Origin: JAGWRI01 sp963728785
GTDB lineage: Bacteria > Gemmatimonadota > Gemmatimonadetes > Gemmatimonadales > Gemmatimonadaceae
Assembly: GCA_963728785.1 (NCBI GenBank)
Contig: CAVSKV010000002.1
Coordinates: 496,001 to 560,000, forward strand
DNA: 64,000 nt
Reading direction: 5' to 3'
Numbering within the stretch: the first letter of the stretch is position 1; each line of letters starts with the position of its first letter. The notes beneath the pieces are model-generated. The model did not search any database. It worked only from the letters and a program-made list of their open reading frames with translations, and was not told the DNA's origin. Of this stretch, positions 1 through 8,155 are shown piece after piece. The position numbers and the translations under genes are program-made.

Positions 1-105
1 GGGGGATCGGGGTACGAACGGGGCGCTCGGGGCTTGCTTCGCCCGCCGCGGGCCCCGAAGTTGCGCGGCAGAGTGAACGAGAATCTAACGCGCGCCCCCG
101 CCCTC

Positions 106-1086
106 GTGCCGCGGCGCCTGCTGCTGGTCAGCCTCGACAACCTCGGTGACCTCGTGTTCGCATCGGCGCTCACCCCGCCGCTCGCGGCACGATTCCCGGA
201 CCTCGCCATCACCCTGTGGTGCAAGGATTACACGCGTGAGATCGGCGCCTTGGTGCCGCACGTGGAGCGCGTGATTGCCGCCGATCCGTTCTGGGACCGC
301 GCGCCCGGCCGCGGCCGGGGTGGCGTGCTCCGCTTCGTCGCCGCCATGGCGCAGGTGCGGCGCGGCGGGTTCGACACCGCGGTGCTGGCCGCGGCCCCCT
401 GGCGCACGGCGCGCGCCGTCGCGCTGTGCGGCGTGCCGGTACGCATCGGATTGGAAAGGCGCAAGAACGCGCAGTGGCTCACCCACGCGCTCGCGCCCGA
501 AGACGTGCAGCGCCCCGTGCTCGACGAGGAGGCGCGTCTTCTGGACCCCTTCGGCATCGCGCCCCAATCGCTCCACTACCGCCTCGACGCGCGTCGCCTT
601 ACGCCGCGGCCCGACGTGGAACGGACCCTCGTGCACCGCGTGGCCGCACTCCATCCGTTCGCCAGTCAGCGCCAACGGTGCGTGCCGGTGCCGGTGTGGA
701 TCGCCGTCGCCAGCGCCCTGGCGGCGCGGGGCTACGATCCCCTCTGGCTGGGCAGTACCGCTGAGCTGAACGAAGTGCGCGCCGCCGGCGGCCGGGTCGG
801 ATGGCTGTACGTGGATCAGTTCGGCGGACGGCTGGTGGATACCGCCGCCGCGCTCGCCCGTGCATCGCTGTTCATCGGACACGATTCCGGCCCGCTGCAC
901 GTCGCCGGCGCGTTCGGCGTGCCGGCGCTCGGCATCTTCGCGCCCGGCGAGCCCCAGCGCACCTTCCCCCAGGGCGTGGGTCCGTCGCGGATGATCGTGC
1001 GGCCCTCTCCCGACGGCATCACGGCCGACGACATCGTGCGCGAAGCGATCGCGCTCGCCGCCCAGGCGATATCTTCACGCCCATGA
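106..1086 (+). CDS. Glycosyltransferase family 9 (heptosyltransferase-like)
   Basis: Likely cytoplasmic transferase that adds a nucleotide-activated sugar to lipopolysaccharide core or a similar envelope glycan. The N-terminus opens with the family-typical RRLLLVSLDNLGD strand-loop. The C-terminal donor-site signature HDSGPLH starts near residue 259 and is followed by the AFGVPALGIFAP segment. The chosen GTG gives the usual family N-terminus; in-frame GTG (73) and TTG (34) starts are possible and none has a clear ribosome-binding site. It overlaps the next GT9 gene by ATGA, so the pair is probably co-translated. The exact sugar and acceptor cannot be told from sequence. Confidence 0.85.
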   Translation: MPRRLLLVSLDNLGDLVFASALTPPLAARFPDLAITLWCKDYTREIGALVPHVERVIAADPFWDRAPGRGRGGVLRFVAAMAQVRRGGFDTAVLAAAPWRTARAVALCGVPVRIGLERRKNAQWLTHALAPEDVQRPVLDEEARLLDPFGIAPQSLHYRLDARRLTPRPDVERTLVHRVAALHPFASQRQRCVPVPVWIAVASALAARGYDPLWLGSTAELNEVRAAGGRVGWLYVDQFGGRLVDTAAALARASLFIGHDSGPLHVAGAFGVPALGIFAPGEPQRTFPQGVGPSRMIVRPSPDGITADDIVREAIALAAQAISSRP

Positions 1087-2147
1087 TCGAAGCGAACCTC
1101 GACCGCGTCTGCGTCGTGATGATGAGCGCGGTGGGCGACGCCGTGCACGTGCTGCCGGTGATCAACGCCGTCAAGCGCGCCCATCCCGCCAGTCATATCA
1201 CGTGGGTCCTGCAGCCCGGGCCCGCCATGCTCGTGCGCGGCCACCGGTCGGTGGACGAGATCGTGCTGTTCGACCGGAGCAAGGGGTGGCACGCGTTCAC
1301 CGACGTGCGTGCGCAGCTCGCGGCGCGGCGGTTCGACCTCGTGGTCGATCTCCAGGTGTACTTCAAGGCCGGCGTCGTCACGTCGTTCACACGCGCCCCC
1401 TTCAAGCTCGGCTTCGACCGGGCGCGGGCGCGAGATCTGAACTGGCTGTTCACCACCCACCGCATTCCCCCGCACGCCGGCCAGCACGTGCAGGATCAGT
1501 ATTTCGAATTCCTCACCGCCCTCGGCGTGCCGCACGAACCCGTGGTGTGGGACCTCGGCCCCTGGCCCGCCGAGCGCGCCTGGCAGCGCGAGTTCTACGC
1601 CAACCTGGAGCGGCCGGCCGCTGTCATCGTCGTCGCCACGAGCAAGCCCGACAAGGACTGGGCCCCCGAACGCTGGGCCAAGGTGGCCGATGCGATCCAC
1701 CACGACTTCGACCTTCAGCCGGTGTTGGTCGGGGGCCGCTCTCCGCGCGAGCTGCACGCCGAGCGCGTCATACTGGAACGCTCAACGGTGGCGCCACGGT
1801 CGGCGCTGGGGAGTGGGCTGCGCAACCTCGTGGGGATCCTGGACGGCGCCGCTCTCGTGCTGTCGCCCGACACAGGACCCCTGCACGCGAGTGTGGCGCT
1901 CGACCGCCCGGTGGTGAGCCTGCTCGGGTACACCAATCCCAAGCGCACGGGTCCGTACCGCAAGTTTCACGACCTGATGATCGATGTGTACGGCGAGCCG
2001 GGCGAGGACTATCCGATCTCGATGGAGAACCGCCGGGGTCGCATGCCGCGTATCAGCGTGCGCGACGTGCTCGACCGCGTCGAGCGCTGGCGGTCGGCGT
2101 ACGGGGTCAGCTATGGCCGCGCCGCCTCGAGCGCGCCGAACGGATAG
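1083..2147 (+). CDS. Glycosyltransferase family 9 (heptosyltransferase-like), second copy
   Basis: A 354-residue GT9 protein, a paralogue of its upstream neighbour. It starts at the ATG that overlaps the previous stop (ATGA). Visible family features are the N-terminal VCVVMMSAVGDAVHVLPV segment and the donor-binding SPDTGPLH motif at residues 261-268. Two adjacent GT9 genes usually act one after another on a lipopolysaccharide core or O-glycan, which is the inferred role here. Its last 37 bp overlap the end of the convergent maf gene. Substrate is unknown. Confidence 0.87.
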   Translation: MIEANLDRVCVVMMSAVGDAVHVLPVINAVKRAHPASHITWVLQPGPAMLVRGHRSVDEIVLFDRSKGWHAFTDVRAQLAARRFDLVVDLQVYFKAGVVTSFTRAPFKLGFDRARARDLNWLFTTHRIPPHAGQHVQDQYFEFLTALGVPHEPVVWDLGPWPAERAWQREFYANLERPAAVIVVATSKPDKDWAPERWAKVADAIHHDFDLQPVLVGGRSPRELHAERVILERSTVAPRSALGSGLRNLVGILDGAALVLSPDTGPLHASVALDRPVVSLLGYTNPKRTGPYRKFHDLMIDVYGEPGEDYPISMENRRGRMPRISVRDVLDRVERWRSAYGVSYGRAASSAPNG

Positions 2148-2704
2148 CGCAGCCCCATCCCCTCGAGCAGGCCCACGAGGCGGTTGAGGGCCAGCCCCAT
2201 CACCGCGAAGTAGTCGCCGTCCACCCGCATCACGATCGTGGCGCCGTACCCCTGAATGCCGTAGGCCCCCGCTTTGTCCATCGGCTCGCCGGTGGCGATG
2301 TAGCGCGCGATGTCGTCATCGCTCAGCGGGCGAAGGGTGACGCCCACTTTCTCCACTCCCGACGCGACGCGCCCCCGCCACGCGACGGCGACGCCCGTCA
2401 TCACGACGTGCGAGCGCCCGCTCAACCGCCGGAGCATCGCCGCCGCCTCGGCTTCGTCCGCCGGCTTGCCCAGTACGTCGCCGTCCACCACGACGATCGT
2501 GTCGCTGCCGATCACTACCGCATCCGGCTCGCCCAGCGCCACCGCCTTCTCGCGGGCCAGCCGCTCGGCATGGGCCACCGGCCGCTCTCCGGGCAGGTAG
2601 GTCTCGTCGATGTCCGCTGGCCGCACCGCGTGCGGAACGCCGATGAGCGTGAGGAGATCCCGGCGCCGCGGCGATGCGGAGGCGAGGATCACCCGCGGGT
2701 GCAT
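2111..2704 (-). CDS. maf: Maf-family nucleotide pyrophosphatase
   Basis: A Maf/YhdE-type nucleoside triphosphate pyrophosphatase of about 197 residues, the usual length. The family signature SASPRR lies at residues 8-13 and is followed by the DETYLPGE and GSDTIVVVDG motifs that form the substrate and metal site. Family members hydrolyse non-canonical or modified NTPs (dTTP/UTP or m7GTP subfamilies) and some affect septum formation. The ATG shares one base with the upstream dtd stop (TAATG), pointing to translational coupling. An in-frame ATG five codons further upstream is an alternative start. Confidence 0.92.
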   Translation of the reverse strand: MHPRVILASASPRRRDLLTLIGVPHAVRPADIDETYLPGERPVAHAERLAREKAVALGEPDAVVIGSDTIVVVDGDVLGKPADEAEAAAMLRRLSGRSHVVMTGVAVAWRGRVASGVEKVGVTLRPLSDDDIARYIATGEPMDKAGAYGIQGYGATIVMRVDGDYFAVMGLALNRLVGLLEGMGLRYPFGALEAARP

Positions 2705-3141
2705 TACTTCTCCAGCCATAGCGTCACCGGGCCGTCGTTCACCAGCTCCACGTCCATCATCGCTCCGAACTCGCCGGTTTCGGTGGGCATACCCCGGGCC
2801 CGTAACAGTGCCACGAACCGCTCGTACAGCGGGATCGCCACTTCCGGGCGCGCCGCGTCGATGAAACTCGGCCGGCGTCCCCTGGAAGCGTCGCCGTACA
2901 GGGTGAATTGCGACACCACGAGCAGGGCCCCGTTCACGTCGGCCAACGAGAGGTTCATCTTGTCCTCGGCGTCGGCGAACAGCCGCAGCCCCACGACCTT
3001 CTCGGCCATCCAGGCGAGTTCGGCCTCCGTGTCGGTGTGCGTGAAGCCCGCCAGAAGCAGAAAGCCGCGGCCAATGGACCCGGTGACACGCGCGTCCACG
3101 CGGACTTCGGCCCGCGACACGCGCTGGAGCAGGATGCGCAT
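2704..3141 (-). CDS. dtd: D-aminoacyl-tRNA deacylase
   Basis: Removes D-amino acids (and mischarged glycine) from tRNA, a translation quality-control step in the cytoplasm. The 145-residue length is normal. The start MRILLQRVSRAEV, the SQFTLYGD motif holding the catalytic-loop Thr, and the C-terminal NDGPVTLWLE segment with the Gly-cisPro-type element are all textbook Dtd. The frame stays open further upstream, but MRILLQRVS is the family N-terminus. It forms an operon with maf and is divergent from the aminotransferase gene across a 95-bp gap. Confidence 0.95.
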   Translation of the reverse strand: MRILLQRVSRAEVRVDARVTGSIGRGFLLLAGFTHTDTEAELAWMAEKVVGLRLFADAEDKMNLSLADVNGALLVVSQFTLYGDASRGRRPSFIDAARPEVAIPLYERFVALLRARGMPTETGEFGAMMDVELVNDGPVTLWLEK

Positions 3142-3236
3142 GGGCGAGAATATAACCCGCCCGAACCCTCGCGCCCGGGCGCTCAGCCGCACATCTTGAT
3201 GGCGCCCCGCCCAAGCCCGCACCAGCCACGGATAGC

Positions 3237-4535
3237 ATGCCTCTCTTTGCACGACGACTCGACGACCTCGGCGTCGAAGGCTCGTTCACGTTCGGCGAGG
3301 ACGTCGCCCGCGCCGTTGCCCGCGGGCGTGACGTCGTTCGGCTCACCATCGGCGAACCCGACTTCGACAGCGCCCCCCACATCAACGAAGCCGGCATCGC
3401 TGAGATCCGGCGCGGGAACACCCACTACTCCGATCCCCAAGGGGTGTTGTCGCTGCGCAAGGCGATCGCTGATTACGTGGCGCGTACCCGGCGCATCGCC
3501 GTCGATCCGGCGCGCGTGGTGGTGCTGCCGGGCGCCAAGCCTTCGATCTCGCTCACCCTCCAGACCTACGTCGATCCGGGCGACGAGGTCATCTACCCGA
3601 GCCCAGGATTCGCGATCTACGAGTCATGGACCACGTTCGTACGTGGCGTGCCCGTCCCGCTCCGGCTGCGCGAGGACCACGAATTCGCCTTCACGGCCGA
3701 CGACCTCGCTGCGCTGATCACGCCGAAGACGAAGCTCATCATGTTCTGTTCGCCGTCCAATCCCACGGGGGGCGTGCTGCCCGCCACGCTACTGGCCGAA
3801 GTGGCGGCGGTGATCCGCGAGCGGTGCGGTCCCCACGTGCGCGTCTACAGCGACGAGATCTACGAACACATCCTGTTCGACGGCGTGGAACACGCCAGCA
3901 TCGCATCGCAACCCGGCATGGCCGAACGAACCATCATCGCGAGCGGCCATTCCAAGGGATTTGCGATGACCGGGTGGCGCCTCGGCTACTCCGTGCTCCC
4001 TTCGGCCGAAGAGGCACAGGTGTTCAAGCGGCAGGTGATCCAGACGACGTCGTGCGTGGCGCCGTTTACCCAGGAAGCGGGACGGGTGGCGCTTGAGAGT
4101 CCGGCGTCCTACGAAGCGATCGCGCGCATGGTGGCCGAGTTTCAGACGCGCCGCAACTGGGTGGTGCCGGCGCTCAACGCCATTCCGGGGGTGCGCTGCA
4201 ATACCCCGCAGGGGGCATTCTACGTCTTTCCCAACATCGGCGGCGTGTGCGAGCGACTCGGCGTGCTGGATGCGTACGCCGCGCTCGACCCGGCCGCTCA
4301 GCGGCGCACTTCGCCGTCGCGACTGTTCCAGCTGTTCGCGCTGTACCGGCATGGCGTGGCCGTGCTGCACCGTGAATCGTTCGGCACGCGGGGAGCTGAG
4401 GGCGAGCACTACGTGCGATTGTCCATTGCGGCCTCGCTCGACGTATTGCGGGAAGGCGTACGGCGCCTGGCCGCCGCTGCCGACGACCGCGACGGGTTCG
4501 CGCGCTTCATGGCGGAGCCGGAGTCGATGCGATGA
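3237..4535 (+). CDS. PLP-dependent class I/II aminotransferase (aspartate-aminotransferase-like)
   Basis: A fold-type I aminotransferase of 432 residues. The N-terminal TIGEPDFDSAPHI is the substrate-binding region, SPSNPTGG carries the conserved Asn that contacts the cofactor, and Lys240 in SGHSKGFAMTGWRLGY is the Schiff-base lysine. The C-terminal half has an insertion-like segment around residues 340-375 (RLGVLDAYAALDPAAQRRT) and keeps the substrate-carboxylate Arg region (HYVRLSIAAS). The stop overlaps the start of a 2-hydroxyacid dehydrogenase by ATGA. The two together could interconvert an amino acid, its 2-oxo acid and its 2-hydroxy acid. The substrate is not identifiable. Confidence 0.9.
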   Translation: MPLFARRLDDLGVEGSFTFGEDVARAVARGRDVVRLTIGEPDFDSAPHINEAGIAEIRRGNTHYSDPQGVLSLRKAIADYVARTRRIAVDPARVVVLPGAKPSISLTLQTYVDPGDEVIYPSPGFAIYESWTTFVRGVPVPLRLREDHEFAFTADDLAALITPKTKLIMFCSPSNPTGGVLPATLLAEVAAVIRERCGPHVRVYSDEIYEHILFDGVEHASIASQPGMAERTIIASGHSKGFAMTGWRLGYSVLPSAEEAQVFKRQVIQTTSCVAPFTQEAGRVALESPASYEAIARMVAEFQTRRNWVVPALNAIPGVRCNTPQGAFYVFPNIGGVCERLGVLDAYAALDPAAQRRTSPSRLFQLFALYRHGVAVLHRESFGTRGAEGEHYVRLSIAASLDVLREGVRRLAAAADDRDGFARFMAEPESMR

Positions 4536-5563
4536 GCCGTGTGTTCGTCACTCGCCGTATTCCCCAGGCCGGATTCGATGCGTTGGTCGAGGGAAAGGCG
4601 GAGATACGAGTGGGGCAGGAGAACGACGAAGCCCCCGTGGCCCGCCGCGTGCTCGAAGACGGCGCGCGCTGGTGCAACGTGCTGCTGTCGCTGCTCACGG
4701 AGACGGTGGACCGCGCCCTACTCGCTGCCAACCCGGCGCTGTTGGGCGTGGCGAACTATGCCGTCGGGTTTGACAACGTCGATCTCGCCGCGGCAACCGA
4801 GCTCGGCATTCCGGTGAGCAACACGCCGGGCGTACTCACCGATACCACGGCCGATCTCACCTGGGCGCTCATCCTCGCCGCCGCGCGGCGCATTCCCGAA
4901 GCCAACGCCTACATGGCGGCGGGGCGCTACAAGTTATGGGGCCCGAACCTGCTGCTCGGCGCCGACGTCAGTCCGGGCGGCAGCGGGCACCGCAAGGTGC
5001 TCGGCGTGGTCGGGTTCGGCCGCATCGGCGCCGCCGTGGCCCGGCGCGCCGCGGGATTCGAGATGGAGGTGCTGGCCTACGATCCCTATGCCCGCGACCG
5101 CATCGAGGCCCACCAGGCGGTCCGGTGGGCCGACCTCGCCGACCTGCTCCGCCGGAGCGACTTCGTGACGCTCCACCCGATGCTCACCGCCGAGACGCAC
5201 CACCTGATCGACGCCCGCGCGCTGGCGCTCATGAAGCGCACGGCGTTTCTGGTCAACGTGTCGCGTGGCCCCGTAGTGGACGAATACGCGCTCGTGCGGG
5301 CCTTGCAGGACGGGACCATCGCTGGCGCGGCGCTGGACGTATTCGAGCATGAACCCGCCATGGAGCCCGGACTCGCCGAATGTGGGAACGTGGTGCTCGT
5401 ACCGCACATCGCGTCGGCCAGCACCGACACGCGCGACCGCATGGCCATCATGGCAGCCGCGAACGCCCTCGCCCATCTCGCGGGCGCGCCCGCGCCGAAT
5501 ATCGTGAATCCGGAAGTGTACGAATCACGCGCCTATCGCGATCGCCGCACGGTGGGCCGTTGA
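4532..5563 (+). CDS. D-isomer-specific 2-hydroxyacid dehydrogenase (glyoxylate/hydroxypyruvate reductase-like)
   Basis: An NAD(P)-dependent reductase of 2-oxo acids. The Rossmann motif VVGFGRIG lies near residues 158-165. The catalytic triad is visible: Arg near 245 in NVSRGPVVDE, Glu near 273 in DVFEHEP, and His near 292 in VPHIAS. The length of 343 is slightly longer than the usual 310-330, partly from an insert around GADVSPGGSGH. It overlaps the aminotransferase stop by ATGA, so both are translated from one message. The exact substrate (glyoxylate, hydroxypyruvate or other) is uncertain. Confidence 0.9.
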   Translation: MSRVFVTRRIPQAGFDALVEGKAEIRVGQENDEAPVARRVLEDGARWCNVLLSLLTETVDRALLAANPALLGVANYAVGFDNVDLAAATELGIPVSNTPGVLTDTTADLTWALILAAARRIPEANAYMAAGRYKLWGPNLLLGADVSPGGSGHRKVLGVVGFGRIGAAVARRAAGFEMEVLAYDPYARDRIEAHQAVRWADLADLLRRSDFVTLHPMLTAETHHLIDARALALMKRTAFLVNVSRGPVVDEYALVRALQDGTIAGAALDVFEHEPAMEPGLAECGNVVLVPHIASASTDTRDRMAIMAAANALAHLAGAPAPNIVNPEVYESRAYRDRRTVGR

Positions 5564-5602
5564 CGACCCAAATCACCGGCATCCAAGCCACGTGAGAACC
5601 TG

Positions 5603-7273
5603 ATGAGTCCGTCCATCCGCAAAACCGGCATGATTGCGCTGGCGCTCACTCTCGCCGCACCCGCCGCTGCGCAGGCGCCACCCACGCCTCGATTCGACGT
5701 CGTGGAGGCGAGCATCGCCAGCGTCCACGCCGCGCTGCAGAGTGGCGCGATCACCTGCCACGGCCTCGTGCAGGCGTATCTGGACCGCATCGCCGCCTAC
5801 GACAAGAACGGACCGGCGATCAACGCCATCATCCTCGTGAACCCTGACGCCGTCGCCGTGGCCGACAGCCTCGATCACGTGGCCGCGAGGGGCGCGGCCG
5901 CCGGCTCGCTGTTCTGCATCCCGATCATCGTCAAGGACAACTACGACACGAAGGGACTCCAGACCACGGGCGGCTCGCTCGCCTTCAAGGGCTACGCTCC
6001 CGATCACGACGCGTTCGTCGTGGCACGGCTGCGTGCCGCCGGCGCCATCGTGCTCGCCAAGTCGAACATGGCCGAGTTGGCGTTTAGCCCCTACGAGACC
6101 GTCAGTTCGATTCTGCCCGGCTACACGCGCAATCCCTACGAGTTGGACCGCGTGACCGCGGGCTCGAGCGGCGGCACCGCCGCCGCGGTGGCGTCGAGCA
6201 TGGGCGCCGTCGGACTCGGCACCGACACCGGCAACTCCATTCGCGGGCCGTCGTCGCACCAAGCGCTGGTCGGCATCCGGCCCACGATGGGACTCACCAG
6301 CCGGTCGGGGGTGGTGCCGCTGTTCCTGGGCGCCGACGTCACCGGTCCGATGGCGCGCACCGTAGCCGACGCCGTCGCCGTCCTGCAGGTCATGGCCGGC
6401 CCCGACCCGGGCGACCCGGCCACATTGGCCAGCCGTGGCCACGAGACCGCGGACTACGCTTCGGCGCTGGTGCCGGGCGGGTTGCATGGCGCGCGCATCG
6501 GCGTGCTGCACCAGGCGTACGACACGCCCACGCTCGACCCCGAGATCGCCAGGCTGTTCGACGCCGCGCTGGACGACCTTCGGGCTCAGGGCGCGACGAT
6601 CGTCGATTCCGTGGCCGTGCCCGACCTGACCGCCATCCGGCGCCTGCAGACCGCCGGGTGCAATACCTTCAAGCGCGATTTCAACGCCTATCTCGCTTCG
6701 CTCAGCCCGACGCCGCCCGTGAAGTCGTTGGCCGAACTGATTCGCACCCGAAACTACCATCCATCGATCGAGGTCCGGCTCAAGGACGCCGAGGCCGTGG
6801 ACGACACGTCGGCCAGCAATCCGGGGTGCGCGAGCCAGGAGGCCATGCGGGCACGGCTCCGCACGGCCGTCACACAATTGCTGGACTCCATGCACCTGGA
6901 CGCGCTGGTCTACCCCACGTGGAGCAACCCGCCGCGGCTGATCGGCGACCTCAACACGCCGGCCGGCGACAACAACCAGTTCTTCTCGCCGAGCACCGGG
7001 TTCCCGGCCGTCACCGTGCCCATGGGCTATTCGCGCGGGGGCGTGCTCCCTGCCGGTCTCCAGTTCTTCGGCCGGCCGTGGGATGAGCGTACGCTGATCA
7101 AGCTGGCGTTCGGGTACGAGCAGGCCACGCACCATCGGCGGTCGCCGACGTTGACGCCTCCGGTGAGAACGACGGTAGGACGGGGATCGTCGAACGCTCT
7201 CTCCGTCCTACCGTCCTACTTTTCAATCGGCGCCCGCACCGCGTTCCCCCACTCCGTCCAACTGCCGTCGTAG
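5603..7273 (+). CDS. Secreted amidase (amidase signature family)
   Basis: An amidase-signature hydrolase with an N-terminal signal peptide (hydrophobic stretch MIALALTLAAPAAAQA), so it acts outside the cytoplasm; it is not GatA. The Ser-cisSer-Lys triad is present: Lys111 in IIVKDNYDTKG, the cis-Ser in AGSSGGTAAAVA and the nucleophile in GTDTGNSIRGP (near 213). The third differs from the usual GTDTGGSIR by Gly to Asn. The family-typical end is reached around position 7140. The last roughly 40 residues are read through a 12-bp inverted repeat and over the end of the convergent sulfurtransferase gene (58-bp overlap), suggesting a repeat insertion extended the C-terminus. Confidence 0.88.
   Translation: MSPSIRKTGMIALALTLAAPAAAQAPPTPRFDVVEASIASVHAALQSGAITCHGLVQAYLDRIAAYDKNGPAINAIILVNPDAVAVADSLDHVAARGAAAGSLFCIPIIVKDNYDTKGLQTTGGSLAFKGYAPDHDAFVVARLRAAGAIVLAKSNMAELAFSPYETVSSILPGYTRNPYELDRVTAGSSGGTAAAVASSMGAVGLGTDTGNSIRGPSSHQALVGIRPTMGLTSRSGVVPLFLGADVTGPMARTVADAVAVLQVMAGPDPGDPATLASRGHETADYASALVPGGLHGARIGVLHQAYDTPTLDPEIARLFDAALDDLRAQGATIVDSVAVPDLTAIRRLQTAGCNTFKRDFNAYLASLSPTPPVKSLAELIRTRNYHPSIEVRLKDAEAVDDTSASNPGCASQEAMRARLRTAVTQLLDSMHLDALVYPTWSNPPRLIGDLNTPAGDNNQFFSPSTGFPAVTVPMGYSRGGVLPAGLQFFGRPWDERTLIKLAFGYEQATHHRRSPTLTPPVRTTVGRGSSNALSVLPSYFSIGARTAFPHSVQLPS
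7172..7214. repeat. Inverted repeat with CCGTCCTA units, possible bidirectional terminator
   Basis: A perfect 12-bp inverted repeat (ACGGTAGGACGG at 7172-7183 and its complement at 7203-7214) with a 19-nt loop. The right arm is part of two tandem 8-bp units CCGTCCTA (7203-7218), followed by TTTT. It lies within the C-terminal codons of the amidase and right against the stop of the convergent sulfurtransferase, whose TAG is provided by the repeat unit itself. The same unit is present three times at 17852. It could act as a terminator for both genes or be a spreading short repeat. Confidence 0.6.
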
Positions 7274-8097
7274 TTGCGCACCTTCTCGAACCCCAGCAGG
7301 TACGTGAGCACGAACCAGGTGTGCGACGACCGCTCGCCGATGCGGCAGTAGGCAATCACGTCGTCGGTGGGGCTGAGCCCCTGCTCCCGCTCGTAGATCG
7401 CACGGAGTTCATCGGCCGTCTTGAAGGTGCCATCCTGGTTCGCCGCCCGCGCCCAGGGCACGCTCTTCGCCCCCGGAATGTGCCCGCCGCGCAGCGCCCC
7501 CTCCTGCGGGTAGTCGGCCATGTGCAGCTTCTTGCCCGTGTATTCGTCAGGGGAGCGCACGTCCACCAACTGGCGGTGGGCGGTCACGTGGCGCTTCACG
7601 TCGTCTATGAAAGCCCGGATCTTCGTGTCGCTGCGCGCCGGCGCCATGTACTGCGTGAGCGGGTAGCGGCGCACATCGGTGACCAGCGGCCGCCCCTCCA
7701 GCTCCCACTTGATGCGCCCCCCATCGAGGATGCGCCCGTTGGTGAATCCATAGAGGTGGAACACCCACAGTGCGTAGCAGGCCCACCAGTTGCTCTTGTC
7801 GCCGTAGAAGACAACGGGCGTGGTCTCGTCGATCCCCAGCCGGCGGACGAGCGCCTGGAACTGGTCGCGATCGATATAGTCGCGCACCAGAGGATCGTTG
7901 AGATCCGCGTGCCAGTCCACCTTCTGCGCCCCCGGAATGTGCCCGGTGTCGTACAGCAGCACGTCCTCGTCGCTCTCGATGACGCGTAGGTTCGGATCGG
8001 CGAGGTGCTCCGCCAGCCAGGCGGTCGTGACGAGTGACTCGGGGTGCACGTATCCCCTGGCGACGATGGACGGATCGGCAGGCGTCGAAGCATTCAT
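7216..8097 (-). CDS. Thiosulfate/3-mercaptopyruvate sulfurtransferase (tandem rhodanese)
   Basis: A two-domain rhodanese of 293 residues, cytoplasmic, transferring sulfane sulfur to cyanide or thiol acceptors. The N-terminal inactive domain (residues about 15-150, VDWHADLNDP and DGGRIKWELEG) precedes the catalytic domain, whose active loop CRIGERSSHTW places the persulfide Cys at residue 251. The CRIGERS loop is the thiosulfate-sulfurtransferase type common in actinobacterial CysA-like enzymes. GGGAG lies seven bases before the ATG. It follows the dynamin gene by 58 bp on the same strand and might be the last gene of the fluoride operon. Its stop codon lies in a repeat. Confidence 0.92.
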   Translation of the reverse strand: MNASTPADPSIVARGYVHPESLVTTAWLAEHLADPNLRVIESDEDVLLYDTGHIPGAQKVDWHADLNDPLVRDYIDRDQFQALVRRLGIDETTPVVFYGDKSNWWACYALWVFHLYGFTNGRILDGGRIKWELEGRPLVTDVRRYPLTQYMAPARSDTKIRAFIDDVKRHVTAHRQLVDVRSPDEYTGKKLHMADYPQEGALRGGHIPGAKSVPWARAANQDGTFKTADELRAIYEREQGLSPTDDVIAYCRIGERSSHTWFVLTYLLGFEKVRNYDGSWTEWGNAVRAPIEK

Positions 8098-8155
8098 GTT
8101 CGAACTCCCGGAAGTGATGCGTGATACTGCTACGTAGTGGCGTTGACGGCGGCGG

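Noticed and set aside
1202..3199. 665-codon open frame on the plus strand over GT9, maf and dtd
   Set aside because: It is a shadow of the genes on both strands, Arg/Ala/His-rich without any domain. The high GC third positions keep false frames open.
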